From JALCLA01 sp965653565 (GTDB taxonomy: Bacteria; Pseudomonadota; Gammaproteobacteria; Xanthomonadales; Xanthomonadaceae), in assembly GCA_965653565.1 (NCBI GenBank), contig CBFHAI010000075.1:1-18659 (forward strand): a DNA stretch of 18,659 nt. Direction: 5' to 3'. A program made the position numbers and the translations under genes. The notes under the pieces are model-generated. The model was not told the DNA's origin, did no database searches, and saw nothing but the letters and a program-made list of their open reading frames with translations. Of the stretch, positions 8,025 through 14,992 are shown in pieces (position 1 is the stretch's first letter; each line of letters begins with the position of its first letter).

Positions 8025-8103
8025 GACCCGGGCGCGCCGCGCCGCAGAGTTGCCGTTACCCCACGGCACCGTCCCGACCCTGCGGCGCGGCGCGTCCCGA
8101 GTC
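8025..8103. repeat. Long imperfect inverted repeat upstream of sufE
   Basis: The arms 8033-8047 and 8080-8094 are perfectly complementary over 15 bp (CGCGCCGCGCCGCAG with its complement). Allowing one bulged base and one mismatch, pairing extends to 8025 and 8103. The 32-nt loop contains a nested stem, TGCCGT...ACGGCA. A further 7-bp stem, CGCAACG/CGTTGCG, sits at 8112-8132. The rest of the 236-nt gap 7959-8194 shows no credible gene. Function is unknown; it could separate the two transcription units or be a dispersed element. Confidence 0.65.
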
Positions 8104-8181
8104 TTTCCCAGCGCAACGTGTTCACCGTTGCGGTGCGTACAGTGTCTGCTTGCGCCGCTGAGGAGCTCGCGGCCGCTGCGG

Positions 8182-8187
8182 TAACAT
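8182..8187 (+). promoter_or_regulatory. Candidate -10 of a leaderless sufE promoter
   Basis: TAACAT lies exactly 7 nt before the sufE ATG at 8195. A start of transcription at the normal distance would fall on the A of the ATG. There is no Shine-Dalgarno at the right place and no clear -35 at 16-18 bp. Inference only; the same arrangement is seen before rlmJ. Confidence 0.3.
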
Positions 8188-8194
8188 TCGCCGC

Positions 8195-8656
8195 ATGACC
8201 GATTTTCTTTTCCCATTCGAGCCCTTTCCGCTCGAGAGCAGTGCACTCGAAGCGCAGCAGGCCATCGCCGACGAATTCGCCTTCTTCGGCGACTGGTCGG
8301 AACGCTATCAATATCTGATCGATCTGGGCCGCAAGCTGCCGCCGATGCCGGCCGAACTGCGCACCGAGGACAATCGCTTGCTGGGTTGCCAGTCGATGGT
8401 GTGGATCGTCGGCGAAGGCGACGCCGATCGCCTCGATTTCATCGCCGCCAGCGATTCGACCATCGTCTCGGGCCTGATCTATCTGGCGCTGCGCGTGTAT
8501 TCGGGCCGCAGCGCGCAGGAAATCCTCGCCACGCCGGCCGACTACATCGCCTCGATCGGCCTGGCCAAGCATCTGTCGCCGACCCGCAGCAACGGCCTGG
8601 CCGCACTGATCGAATTCATCCGCGGCCAGGCGCAGCGCGCCGTGCGGCAAAACTAG
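8195..8656 (+). CDS. sufE: SufE-family cysteine desulfuration protein
   Basis: A 153-residue cytoplasmic protein of the SufE/CsdE family, which accepts persulfide sulfur from a cysteine desulfurase (SufS or CsdA) and passes it to the Fe-S scaffold. The sulfur-accepting cysteine is C65 in NRLLGCQSMVWI, the standard family motif. Other matches are FGDWSERYQYLIDLGRKLPP (about residues 31-50) and the C-terminal SPTRSNGL (about 128-135). The first 20 residues are slightly longer than in E. coli SufE. No suf cluster or desulfurase gene is adjacent in this window, so its partner is encoded elsewhere. The DUF885 gene follows after 40 nt with its own ribosome site. Confidence 0.95.
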   Translation: MTDFLFPFEPFPLESSALEAQQAIADEFAFFGDWSERYQYLIDLGRKLPPMPAELRTEDNRLLGCQSMVWIVGEGDADRLDFIAASDSTIVSGLIYLALRVYSGRSAQEILATPADYIASIGLAKHLSPTRSNGLAALIEFIRGQAQRAVRQN

Positions 8657-8696
8657 AAGAACGCCAGAAACCTGTCGCCGAAAATCCGGAGATCCC

Positions 8697-10460
8697 ATGT
8701 CCGTGACGCCCCGCTTCGCCGTCGCCCTCTCGCTCGCCCTGCTGGTCTTCGCTTCCGCACGGGCCGCGGACGCGCCGAAAAACATCGTCGTTCCCACCCT
8801 CGCGCAAATGCAGGTGCCGCCGCAGACCGTCGCGCCGATGGTGCAGCGTTATCTGCGCGACCTGGCGAGCGTCGAACACGTGTACGACGTGCGCGGCGGC
8901 AAGCAGCGCGAAGCCGCGCTGCGAGCGTTCTACGACGGCTGGCTCGCCCGCATGCAGGAAGTCGACTACGACGCGCTCGGCCTCGAAGATCGCATCGACT
9001 GGCAACTGCTGACGCGCGAACTGCAGAGCCAGCGCGAACAGCTCGCCTTCGACCGCCGCCGTTTCGATGAAGCCGCGGACTTCATGCCGCAGATCGATTC
9101 GCTGCTCGCACTCGCCGAAGCGCGGCGCTCGCTGCAAGCGGCCGATGCGCGCCGCAGCGCCGAAACGCTGGAACGCGCGCGCGCGGCGTTGTCGAAAGCG
9201 CTCACCGAACTGCGCGATAACCCGCCGAAGGGCAAGGACAAACCGACCGCCGCGGTCGCCAATCGCGCCGCCGGCCTGCTCGAATCCACCCGCGCGCGGG
9301 TCAAGGAATGGTACGAGTTCTACGCCGGTTACGACCCGCAATTCACCTGGTGGAACAAGCAGCCGTACGAAGCGCTCGACCAGGTGATCGGCGAATATTC
9401 CAGCGTCGTGCGCAGCAAACTCGCGGATGCGTCCGACCCCGAAACCATCGTCGGCGATCCGATCGGCCGCGCAGCGCTGGTCGACGGTTTCGAGAATGCG
9501 CTGATCGCCTATTCGCCGGAAGAACTGCTGCAACTGGCCGAACGCGAACTGGCCTGGTGCCATCGCGAAATGCAGAATGCCGCGAAGGAACTGGGCTACG
9601 ACGATTGGCGCAAGGCGCTCGAACATGTGAAGTCACGCCATGTGGCGCCGGGCGAACAACCGAAGCTGGTGGTGGAGCTGGCGAACGAGGCGATCGATTA
9701 CGTCACGCGCAACGATCTGGTCACCGTGCCGGAACTGGCGCGCAGCGACTGGCGCATGACGATGCTCGATGCGCAGGCGCAATTGCAGGCGCCGTTCTTC
9801 CTCGGCGGTGCGGACGTGTGGGTGGCCTTCCCGAGCGCCGACATGCCGTTCGACAAGAAGCTCAACAGCCTGCGCGGCAACAATCGGCATTTCTCGCGCG
9901 CGGTGGTGCACCACGAATTGATCCCCGGCCACCATCTGCAGCACTTCATGACCTCGCGCTACCAGCCGCAGCGCGAAGGCCTCGGCTGGAATCCGTTCTG
10001 GGGCGAAGGCTGGGCGCTGTACTGGGAATTCCTGCTGTGGGATCGCGGCTTCGCCGCCACGCCGGAAGACAAACTCGGCATGCTGTTCTGGCGCAGCCAC
10101 CGCGCCGCGCGCATCCAGTTCTCGCTCGGTTTCCACCTCGGCCAGATGACGCCGCAACAGGCGATCGATCTGCTGGTGAACGAAGTCGGCCACGAACGCG
10201 AAAACGCCGCCGCCGAAGTGCGCCGCAGCTTCGCCGGCGACTACGGCCCGCTCTACCAGGCCGCCTACATGCTCGGCGGCCTGCAATTCCGCGCGCTGCA
10301 CGAAGAACTGGTCGAGTCCGGAAAGATGACCGACCGCGACTTCCACGACCGCATCCTGCAGGGCGGCCCGATGCCGATCCAACTGGTGCGCTCACGCCTC
10401 ACCGGCGAGTTGCCGGCGAAGCAGGTGAAGGCCGAGTGGCGGTTTTACGATTTGAAATAA
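8697..10460 (+). CDS. DUF885-family exported metallopeptidase-like protein
   Basis: A 587-residue protein with a signal peptide (residues 1 to about 23, ending ASARAAD), so probably periplasmic. It belongs to the DUF885 (PF05960) family, whose conserved core resembles a zinc peptidase. Seen here are HHELIPGHH (residues 405-413) and GEGWALYWE (436-444), with a further conserved acidic/His segment NEVGHERE near residue 497. Known biochemistry of the family is sparse; a zinc-dependent peptidase role is inferred from the HExxPGHH pattern. GGAG at 8688-8691 is a good ribosome site for the ATG at 8697. It follows sufE by 40 nt. It is a distant paralogue of the protein at 14989-16812. Confidence 0.88.
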   Translation: MSVTPRFAVALSLALLVFASARAADAPKNIVVPTLAQMQVPPQTVAPMVQRYLRDLASVEHVYDVRGGKQREAALRAFYDGWLARMQEVDYDALGLEDRIDWQLLTRELQSQREQLAFDRRRFDEAADFMPQIDSLLALAEARRSLQAADARRSAETLERARAALSKALTELRDNPPKGKDKPTAAVANRAAGLLESTRARVKEWYEFYAGYDPQFTWWNKQPYEALDQVIGEYSSVVRSKLADASDPETIVGDPIGRAALVDGFENALIAYSPEELLQLAERELAWCHREMQNAAKELGYDDWRKALEHVKSRHVAPGEQPKLVVELANEAIDYVTRNDLVTVPELARSDWRMTMLDAQAQLQAPFFLGGADVWVAFPSADMPFDKKLNSLRGNNRHFSRAVVHHELIPGHHLQHFMTSRYQPQREGLGWNPFWGEGWALYWEFLLWDRGFAATPEDKLGMLFWRSHRAARIQFSLGFHLGQMTPQQAIDLLVNEVGHERENAAAEVRRSFAGDYGPLYQAAYMLGGLQFRALHEELVESGKMTDRDFHDRILQGGPMPIQLVRSRLTGELPAKQVKAEWRFYDLK

Positions 10461-10482
10461 ATCCGCCGATTTCAATCGCCTG

Positions 10483-10507
10483 CCGCCGCTCAATTCAGCA
10501 GCGGCGG
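10483..10507. terminator. Weak bidirectional hairpin between convergent genes
   Basis: CCGCCGCT (10483-10490) and AGCGGCGG (10500-10507) form an 8-bp GC stem with a 9-nt loop, overlapping the 3' end of the LysR gene. There is no T-tract on either side, so intrinsic termination is doubtful. Confidence 0.3.
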
Positions 10508-11392
10508 TACGCCTTCCATCAGCGCGTCGATCGCGGCGCGGGTTTTCTGCGGCAGGTGGCGCGATTGCGGCCAGATCGCGTGGATGTCGGTGTGCAGGCG
10601 CGTCGGCGCTGCGGCCAACAGTTCGAGTCGGCCACGCGCGAACAATGGTTGCGCCAGCCAGCGCGGCAAGCGTGCGATGCCGAGGCCGGCCACCGCGGCA
10701 TCGCAGATCGACTGCATATCGTCGATACGCAAACGCTTGGCAACGGCAAGATCGCGCAGATCGTTCGCGGTATCCGGCAGCGTCCAGCTTTCTTCCGCGC
10801 CTGCACTCGCATAGACGATGGCCTGATGGCTGGCGTAATCGTCGATCGCATCCGGCCGGCCCGCGCGCTCGAGATATTCGGGTGACGCGCAGAGCACGAA
10901 ATCCTGGCTGCCGAGTCGGCGTGCGGCGAGCGTGCTGCTGTCGCCGAGCCTGCCGATGCGGATGCCCAGATCGAAGCCCTCACCGATCAGATCGACCACG
11001 CGATCGCTGAAGCTCAGTTGCAGTTCGAGTTGCGGATGCGCGGCGAGCAGTGGCGCCAGTATCGGCGCGACGCATCGCCGCCCGAACAGCAAGGGCGCGG
11101 TGACGCGCAGACGGCCGATCGGTTCGCGCCGGCCCTGCCCGATCGCCTGCTCGGCCGCTTCAAGCTCGCCCAGCGCGCGGCGGCAGCGTTCGTAATAGGC
11201 CTCGCCGGCTTCGGTGAGGCTCTGCCGGCGCGTGGTGCGGTTGAACAGCCGCACGCCGAGCCGGCGCTCGAGCCGCGCGATGCTCTTGCCGACCGCCGAA
11301 CGCGTTTGGCGCAGCCGCGCAGCAGCGAGCGCGAAGCTGCCGGTTTCGGCCGCCTGCACGAAGGCTTCGATGCCCTTGAGCCGGTCTTCCAT
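10490..11392 (-). CDS. LysR-family transcriptional regulator
   Basis: A 300-residue LysR regulator. The N-terminal winged helix-turn-helix covers about residues 5-64 (GIEAFVQAAETGSFALAAARL ... VGKSIARLERRLGVRLFNR), followed by a linker helix and the periplasmic-binding-like effector domain starting near GRLRVTAPLLFGR (residue 91 on). The RVTAP and LGIRIG segments match the common LTTR subgroup associated with redox or aromatic-compound enzymes. It is transcribed divergently from the MDR oxidoreductase gene, 120 nt between starts, the classic layout in which the regulator controls its neighbour and itself. AAGGAA about 10 nt upstream of the ATG may serve as ribosome site. The effector is unknown. 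Confidence 0.93.
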   Translation of the reverse strand: MEDRLKGIEAFVQAAETGSFALAAARLRQTRSAVGKSIARLERRLGVRLFNRTTRRQSLTEAGEAYYERCRRALGELEAAEQAIGQGRREPIGRLRVTAPLLFGRRCVAPILAPLLAAHPQLELQLSFSDRVVDLIGEGFDLGIRIGRLGDSSTLAARRLGSQDFVLCASPEYLERAGRPDAIDDYASHQAIVYASAGAEESWTLPDTANDLRDLAVAKRLRIDDMQSICDAAVAGLGIARLPRWLAQPLFARGRLELLAAAPTRLHTDIHAIWPQSRHLPQKTRAAIDALMEGVPPLLN

Positions 11393-11512
11393 CGCCGATT
11401 GGTTCCTTCTCAGCTACACAGATGCGCCGAAAATACACCACTGGCGCTTGCACGTCGCCGATAAGCTTCTGCTCGATCGCGCCGTCCGGCGCACAGCCCC
11501 AGGAGCAGAACC
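11393..11512. promoter_or_regulatory. Divergent regulatory region, lysR-type gene / oxidoreductase
   Basis: These 120 nt separate the two divergent starts and should carry the LysR operator. The only clear element is AGGAG at 11501-11505, 7 nt before the oxidoreductase ATG. I found no convincing T-N11-A dyad or sigma-70 hexamer pair by eye. Confidence 0.5.
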
Positions 11513-12529
11513 ATGCAGGCCTATCGAATCCAGCGCGGTGGCGGCATCGACCGCCTGGAAATCTTCCGGCGCGAACTGCCGCCGCTCGGCCCGCGCGACG
11601 TGCGCGTGCAGGTGCGCGCGGTCGCGCTCAATCATCGCGATCTGCAGGTGGCGCGCGACGATGCCGGCCCCGCTGCAGCGATGGTGGTGCCGGGCTCCGA
11701 TGCCGCCGGCACCGTCCTTGAAGTCGGCAGCGATGTCGTCGCCTGGCAACCCGGCGATCGCGTCTTCGTCGCGTTCTTCCCGCATTGGATCGACGGCGCG
11801 CCGACGCCGGAAAACAGCGCGTCGGGCTTCGGCGGCGGCATCGATGGCCTGCTCTCGCAGGAAGTCGTGGTGCCGGCGCAGGCGCTGGTGCGCATGCCGG
11901 CGCATCTCGACTTCGCGGCGGCCTCGACCTTGCCTTGTGCCGGCGTCACCGCGTGGAACGCGCTGTTCGTCGAAGGCCGCACCAAACCGGGCGACACCGT
12001 GTTGCTGCTCGGCACCGGCGGCGTATCGATCTGGGCGCTGCAACTGGCGAAGGCGGCCGGGCTGCGCGTCATCATCACCTCGTCCGACGAGGCCAAGCTG
12101 GCGCGGGCGCGCGAACTGGGCGCCGACGCCACGATCAACTATCGGCGCAGCATCGAGTGGCAGCGGGAAGTACTCGATATGACGGACGGCCGCGGCGCGG
12201 ATCTGGTGCTCGAAACCGGCGGCGAAGGCACGCTCACGCGCTCGATCCAGGCCACGCGCAAAGGCGGCACGGTTGCGATCATCGGCGGCGTGAGCGGCGG
12301 CTACGGCGGCCAGCTCGAACCGTTCGCGCTGATCGGCGGGGCTAAACGGCTGGCGGGAATTCTCGTCGGCAGCCGGAAAATGGCCGAGGATTTGGCGCGC
12401 TTCGTGGAAGTCGCAAAGATCGAGCCGATGATCGACCGACGGTTTGCTTTCGACGACGTCCGCGCGGCCTACGCCTGTCTCGAACAGGCGCGGCATTTCG
12501 GAAAAATCGTCATCGAACTGCAGCATTGA
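11513..12529 (+). CDS. Zinc-independent MDR-family NAD(P)-dependent oxidoreductase
   Basis: A 338-residue medium-chain dehydrogenase/reductase of the quinone-oxidoreductase type. The N-terminal GroES-like domain includes VQVRAVALNHRDL and PGSDAAGTVLEVG (about residues 60-72), and the Rossmann fold has GTGGVSIWALQLAKAAG (about 167-183). The catalytic zinc cysteine of alcohol dehydrogenases is replaced by the NHRD segment and the four-cysteine structural zinc lobe is absent, so it is expected to be a zinc-free reductase of quinones, enones or similar. It has a strong ribosome site and lies divergent from the LysR gene that probably regulates it. Automatic annotation would likely call it alcohol dehydrogenase; substrate is open. 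Confidence 0.9.
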   Translation: MQAYRIQRGGGIDRLEIFRRELPPLGPRDVRVQVRAVALNHRDLQVARDDAGPAAAMVVPGSDAAGTVLEVGSDVVAWQPGDRVFVAFFPHWIDGAPTPENSASGFGGGIDGLLSQEVVVPAQALVRMPAHLDFAAASTLPCAGVTAWNALFVEGRTKPGDTVLLLGTGGVSIWALQLAKAAGLRVIITSSDEAKLARARELGADATINYRRSIEWQREVLDMTDGRGADLVLETGGEGTLTRSIQATRKGGTVAIIGGVSGGYGGQLEPFALIGGAKRLAGILVGSRKMAEDLARFVEVAKIEPMIDRRFAFDDVRAAYACLEQARHFGKIVIELQH

Positions 12530-12552
12530 CGCTTCCTGAGCGCATGCCCGCG

Positions 12553-12593
12553 CCGTAACCCGCATGTAACCGCCGCGTCATCCGCGCTACACC
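12553..12593 (+). promoter_or_regulatory. Three-unit PhoB-box-like array upstream of the GT4 gene
   Basis: Three 7-mers repeat at exact 11-bp steps: CCGTAAC (12553-12559), ATGTAAC (12564-12570) and GCGTCAT (12575-12581), each separated by 4 bp. This is the geometry and approximate consensus (CTGTCAT-n4-CTGTCAT) of PhoB sites. TACACC at 12588-12593 could be the -10. The array ends 48 nt before the start codon at 12630. PhoB control is an inference; the repeat geometry is directly visible. Confidence 0.55.
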
Positions 12594-12629
12594 GCACACG
12601 CTCAGAGTGCGGCAAACGTGGGAGCCGGC

Positions 12630-13757
12630 ATGCGAGTTGCGATCGTCAGCGAAACTTATCCGCCCGAGGTCAACGGTGTCGCGCTCACCGTGCAGGGGCT
12701 CGAGCGCGGGCTGCGCGATCTCGGCCACGAGGTGTCGCTGGTGCGTCCGCGGCAGGGCGACAGCGCGCAGGCGCAGGCCAGCGAACTGCTGGTGCCCGGC
12801 GCGGGCTTGCCGCGCTATCCCGGATTGCGCTTCGGATTTCCCGCCGGTCGGCGCCTGCTTTCGCATTGGCAGCGCGCGCGGCCGGATGCGATCTACGTCG
12901 CCACGGAAGGCCCGCTCGGCTGGTCGGCGGTGCGCGCGGCGAGGCGTCTCGGAATTCCCGCGGCGACCGGATTCCACACCCGGTTCGACGACTATGTCGG
13001 CCGCTACGGCGCGGGTTTCCTGTCGCCGCTGGTGTTCGCGTGGCTCCGGCGTTTCCATAATCAGGCCCAGGCCACCCTCGTGCCGACGCAGGAACTCGCC
13101 GATTTCCTGCGCTCGCGCGGTTTCGCGCGCGTCGAGCTGCTGCGCCGGGCCGTCGATACGCGCTTGTTCGATCCGGCGCGCCGCGATCTGCGGCTGCGCG
13201 AATCGTGGGGCCTGGGCAGCGACACGCTGGCGGTGATCTACGTCGGCCGCATCGCGCCGGAAAAGAATCTCGAACTTGCGGTGCGCGCCTTTCGCGAGAT
13301 CCAGAAACAGCAGCGCGATGCGCGCTTCGTGTTCGTCGGCGACGGTCCGTCGCGCGCCGCGCTGCAGGCGGCCAATCCGGACTTCATCTTCGCCGGCGTG
13401 CAGCGCGGCGAGACGCTCGCGGCGTACTTCGCGTCGGGCGATCTGTTCCTGTTCCCGTCGCTGAGCGAAACCTTCGGCAACGTCACGCTCGAAGCGATGG
13501 CCAGCGGCGTGGCGGTGGTTGCCTACGACTACGGCGCAGCCCGCGAACATCTCAGCGATGGCGTGAACGGTGCCTGCCTGCGCTGCGGCGACGAAGCGGC
13601 ATTCATAAGTTCCGCGCTCGACTTATCCATCGATACGGCGAAGCGCCGCCGCCACGCCACCGCGGCGCGAGCCCGGGTGGTTCCGCTCGATCCGGCATCG
13701 GTTTCGCGCCATTTCCACGATCTGCTCTGGAACCTCACCGCCAGGAGAGCCGCATGA
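12630..13757 (+). CDS. GT4-family glycosyltransferase, possible glycolipid synthase
   Basis: A 375-residue GT-B fold glycosyltransferase. The ATG at 12630 follows GGGAG (12620-12624) at 5-nt spacing and is preferred to an in-frame GTG at 12618. The N-terminal acceptor domain starts MRVAIVSETYPPEVNGVA, the glycine-rich opening seen in lipid glycosyltransferases such as SqdX, MgtA and PimB-like enzymes. Donor-site residues are G206-R207 to K212 (GRIAPEK) and the EX7E pair E280/E288 in SETFGNVTLE. It lacks a signal peptide and would act at the cytoplasmic membrane face from a nucleotide sugar. It overlaps the PAP2 gene by 4 bp (ATGA). A diacylglycerol acceptor is inferred from neighbour and upstream PhoB-like boxes, not shown. 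Confidence 0.88.
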   Translation: MRVAIVSETYPPEVNGVALTVQGLERGLRDLGHEVSLVRPRQGDSAQAQASELLVPGAGLPRYPGLRFGFPAGRRLLSHWQRARPDAIYVATEGPLGWSAVRAARRLGIPAATGFHTRFDDYVGRYGAGFLSPLVFAWLRRFHNQAQATLVPTQELADFLRSRGFARVELLRRAVDTRLFDPARRDLRLRESWGLGSDTLAVIYVGRIAPEKNLELAVRAFREIQKQQRDARFVFVGDGPSRAALQAANPDFIFAGVQRGETLAAYFASGDLFLFPSLSETFGNVTLEAMASGVAVVAYDYGAAREHLSDGVNGACLRCGDEAAFISSALDLSIDTAKRRRHATAARARVVPLDPASVSRHFHDLLWNLTARRAA

Positions 13758-14308
13758 ACATCCGTGCCGCCGCGCCGCGCCTGCGCGATCGTGAAACCCA
13801 ACTTTGCCTGGCCTGCAATCGATGGGGTCGTCGCAGCCTCGTATTGTCGTATTTCTCGCGCATCAGCCGGCTGGGCGATGGCGCGTTCTGGTATGCGCTG
13901 ATGGCGCTGATCGTGGCGCTCGACGGCATCGCCGGCCTGGCGGCCTCGACCCACATGGCGGCGACCGGCCTGGTCGCGCTGCTGATGTACCGGCATCTGA
14001 AACGCTGGACGCGGCGCCCGCGCCCGTTCGCGACCGATCGCCGCATCCGCGCGCTGGTGCGACCGCTCGACGAATTCAGTTTTCCGTCCGGCCACACGCT
14101 GCACGCCACCGCCTTCACCGTGGTGGCGGCGGCGCACTATCCGGTGCTGTTGTGGATCCTGCTGCCCTTCAGCGCGAGCGTGGCGGTGTCGCGCGTCGTG
14201 CTCGGCCTGCATTATCCGAGCGACGTGCTGGCCGCGATCGGCCTGGGCACGGCGCTCGGCGGCATATCGTTATGGCTGGTGCCGGGCGTGAGCCTGTTCG
14301 GAGTCTGA
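13754..14308 (+). CDS. PAP2-family membrane phosphatase
   Basis: A 184-residue integral membrane protein with the complete three-part lipid phosphatase signature: K83-x6-RP (KRWTRRPRP), PSGH at 111-114, and SR-x5-H-x3-D at 146-157 (SRVVLGLHYPSD), with H114 and H153 as expected catalytic histidines. About four to five hydrophobic segments surround the motifs. Such enzymes dephosphorylate phosphatidic acid, undecaprenyl pyrophosphate or related lipids. The start overlaps the glycosyltransferase stop as ATGA, with AGGAG at 13743-13747, so the two are translationally coupled. Supplying diacylglycerol to the glycosyltransferase is an attractive but untested role. It converges on the GNAT gene across 75 nt with no recognisable terminator. 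Confidence 0.9.
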   Translation: MNIRAAAPRLRDRETQLCLACNRWGRRSLVLSYFSRISRLGDGAFWYALMALIVALDGIAGLAASTHMAATGLVALLMYRHLKRWTRRPRPFATDRRIRALVRPLDEFSFPSGHTLHATAFTVVAAAHYPVLLWILLPFSASVAVSRVVLGLHYPSDVLAAIGLGTALGGISLWLVPGVSLFGV

Positions 14309-14383
14309 GCGCGCTGACGCAATGCGCGTCGCTGCGCGATTGAACACGCCGCCGATCGGTCGCGGCACTGCACGGCGCGCACT

Positions 14384-14992
14384 TCAACGATCCAGTTGGC
14401 GCGTCCAGAACGTCAACTGCTTTTCCGACTCAGCGACCTCGCCCACTTCCTTCCAGCGCAGTTGCATGCGCAGGCCGGGCTGGCGCAGATAGCCGCGCTT
14501 GCTCCAGAACGCCTCGTTGCCGTGGTGGTCGATCGGCTTGCGCGGATCGTCCGCATCGCGATCGACGGCCGCGAAGGCCATCGTCTCGAAGCGCCCAAGG
14601 CGGCGCGCCCAGGCCTCGCGCTCGTCGAAGAATCGGTGTCCGATGCCGCGCCCGCGGTAGGCCGGCAACAGCACCGATTCGCCGAAATAGAACACCGTGC
14701 CAACATCGATTCCGCGTTCGCGAAACGGCCGCTGGAAAGCCTCGCCATCGTCGGCCAGCGGAATGCCGGTCGACGCGCCGATCACCCGCTCGCCATCGAA
14801 CGCGAGCACGAACACACTGTCCGGCGATTTCGCGTACGTCGTCAGATAGTTCCGCTCGTAATCCGCATCGCCGTCGTACAGATACGGGAACGCGCGGAAC
14901 ACATCGATGCGCAAGGCCGCGACGTCCGGTAACCAGGGTTCGATCGCCGGCCCGCCGACGACGCGCACGGCGATCGGGTCCGCTGCCGTCAT
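14384..14992 (-). CDS. GNAT-family N-acetyltransferase
   Basis: A 202-residue cytoplasmic acetyltransferase. The acetyl-CoA pyrophosphate loop is RGRGIG (residues 113-118) in ESVLLPAYRGRGIGHRFF, preceded by the conserved strand VFVLAFDGERVIGAS (about 60-74). The C-terminal part (AFWSKRGYLRQPGLRMQLRW) is the usual FWxxxGY-type end of the fold. The substrate is unknown. The ATG at 14992 overlaps the stop of the upstream DUF885 gene as ATGA, so it is the distal, coupled gene of that pair. An automated call could extend this reading frame far upstream inside the DUF885 gene; the coupled ATG is the better start. Confidence 0.88.
   Translation of the reverse strand: MTAADPIAVRVVGGPAIEPWLPDVAALRIDVFRAFPYLYDGDADYERNYLTTYAKSPDSVFVLAFDGERVIGASTGIPLADDGEAFQRPFRERGIDVGTVFYFGESVLLPAYRGRGIGHRFFDEREAWARRLGRFETMAFAAVDRDADDPRKPIDHHGNEAFWSKRGYLRQPGLRMQLRWKEVGEVAESEKQLTFWTRQLDR

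Noticed and set aside
7965..8198. 77-codon frame in the gap before sufE
   Set aside because: Runs through the long dyad, has no ribosome site or recognisable family, and is Arg/Ala-rich as expected by chance.
9308..10885. 525-codon plus-strand frame over the DUF885 gene and into the LysR gene
   Set aside because: Arg/Ala-rich shadow frame spanning two well-supported genes on opposite strands.
11513..12529. Classical zinc alcohol dehydrogenase
   Set aside because: The catalytic cysteine and the four-cysteine structural zinc site are missing; a zinc-free quinone-oxidoreductase-type enzyme fits better.
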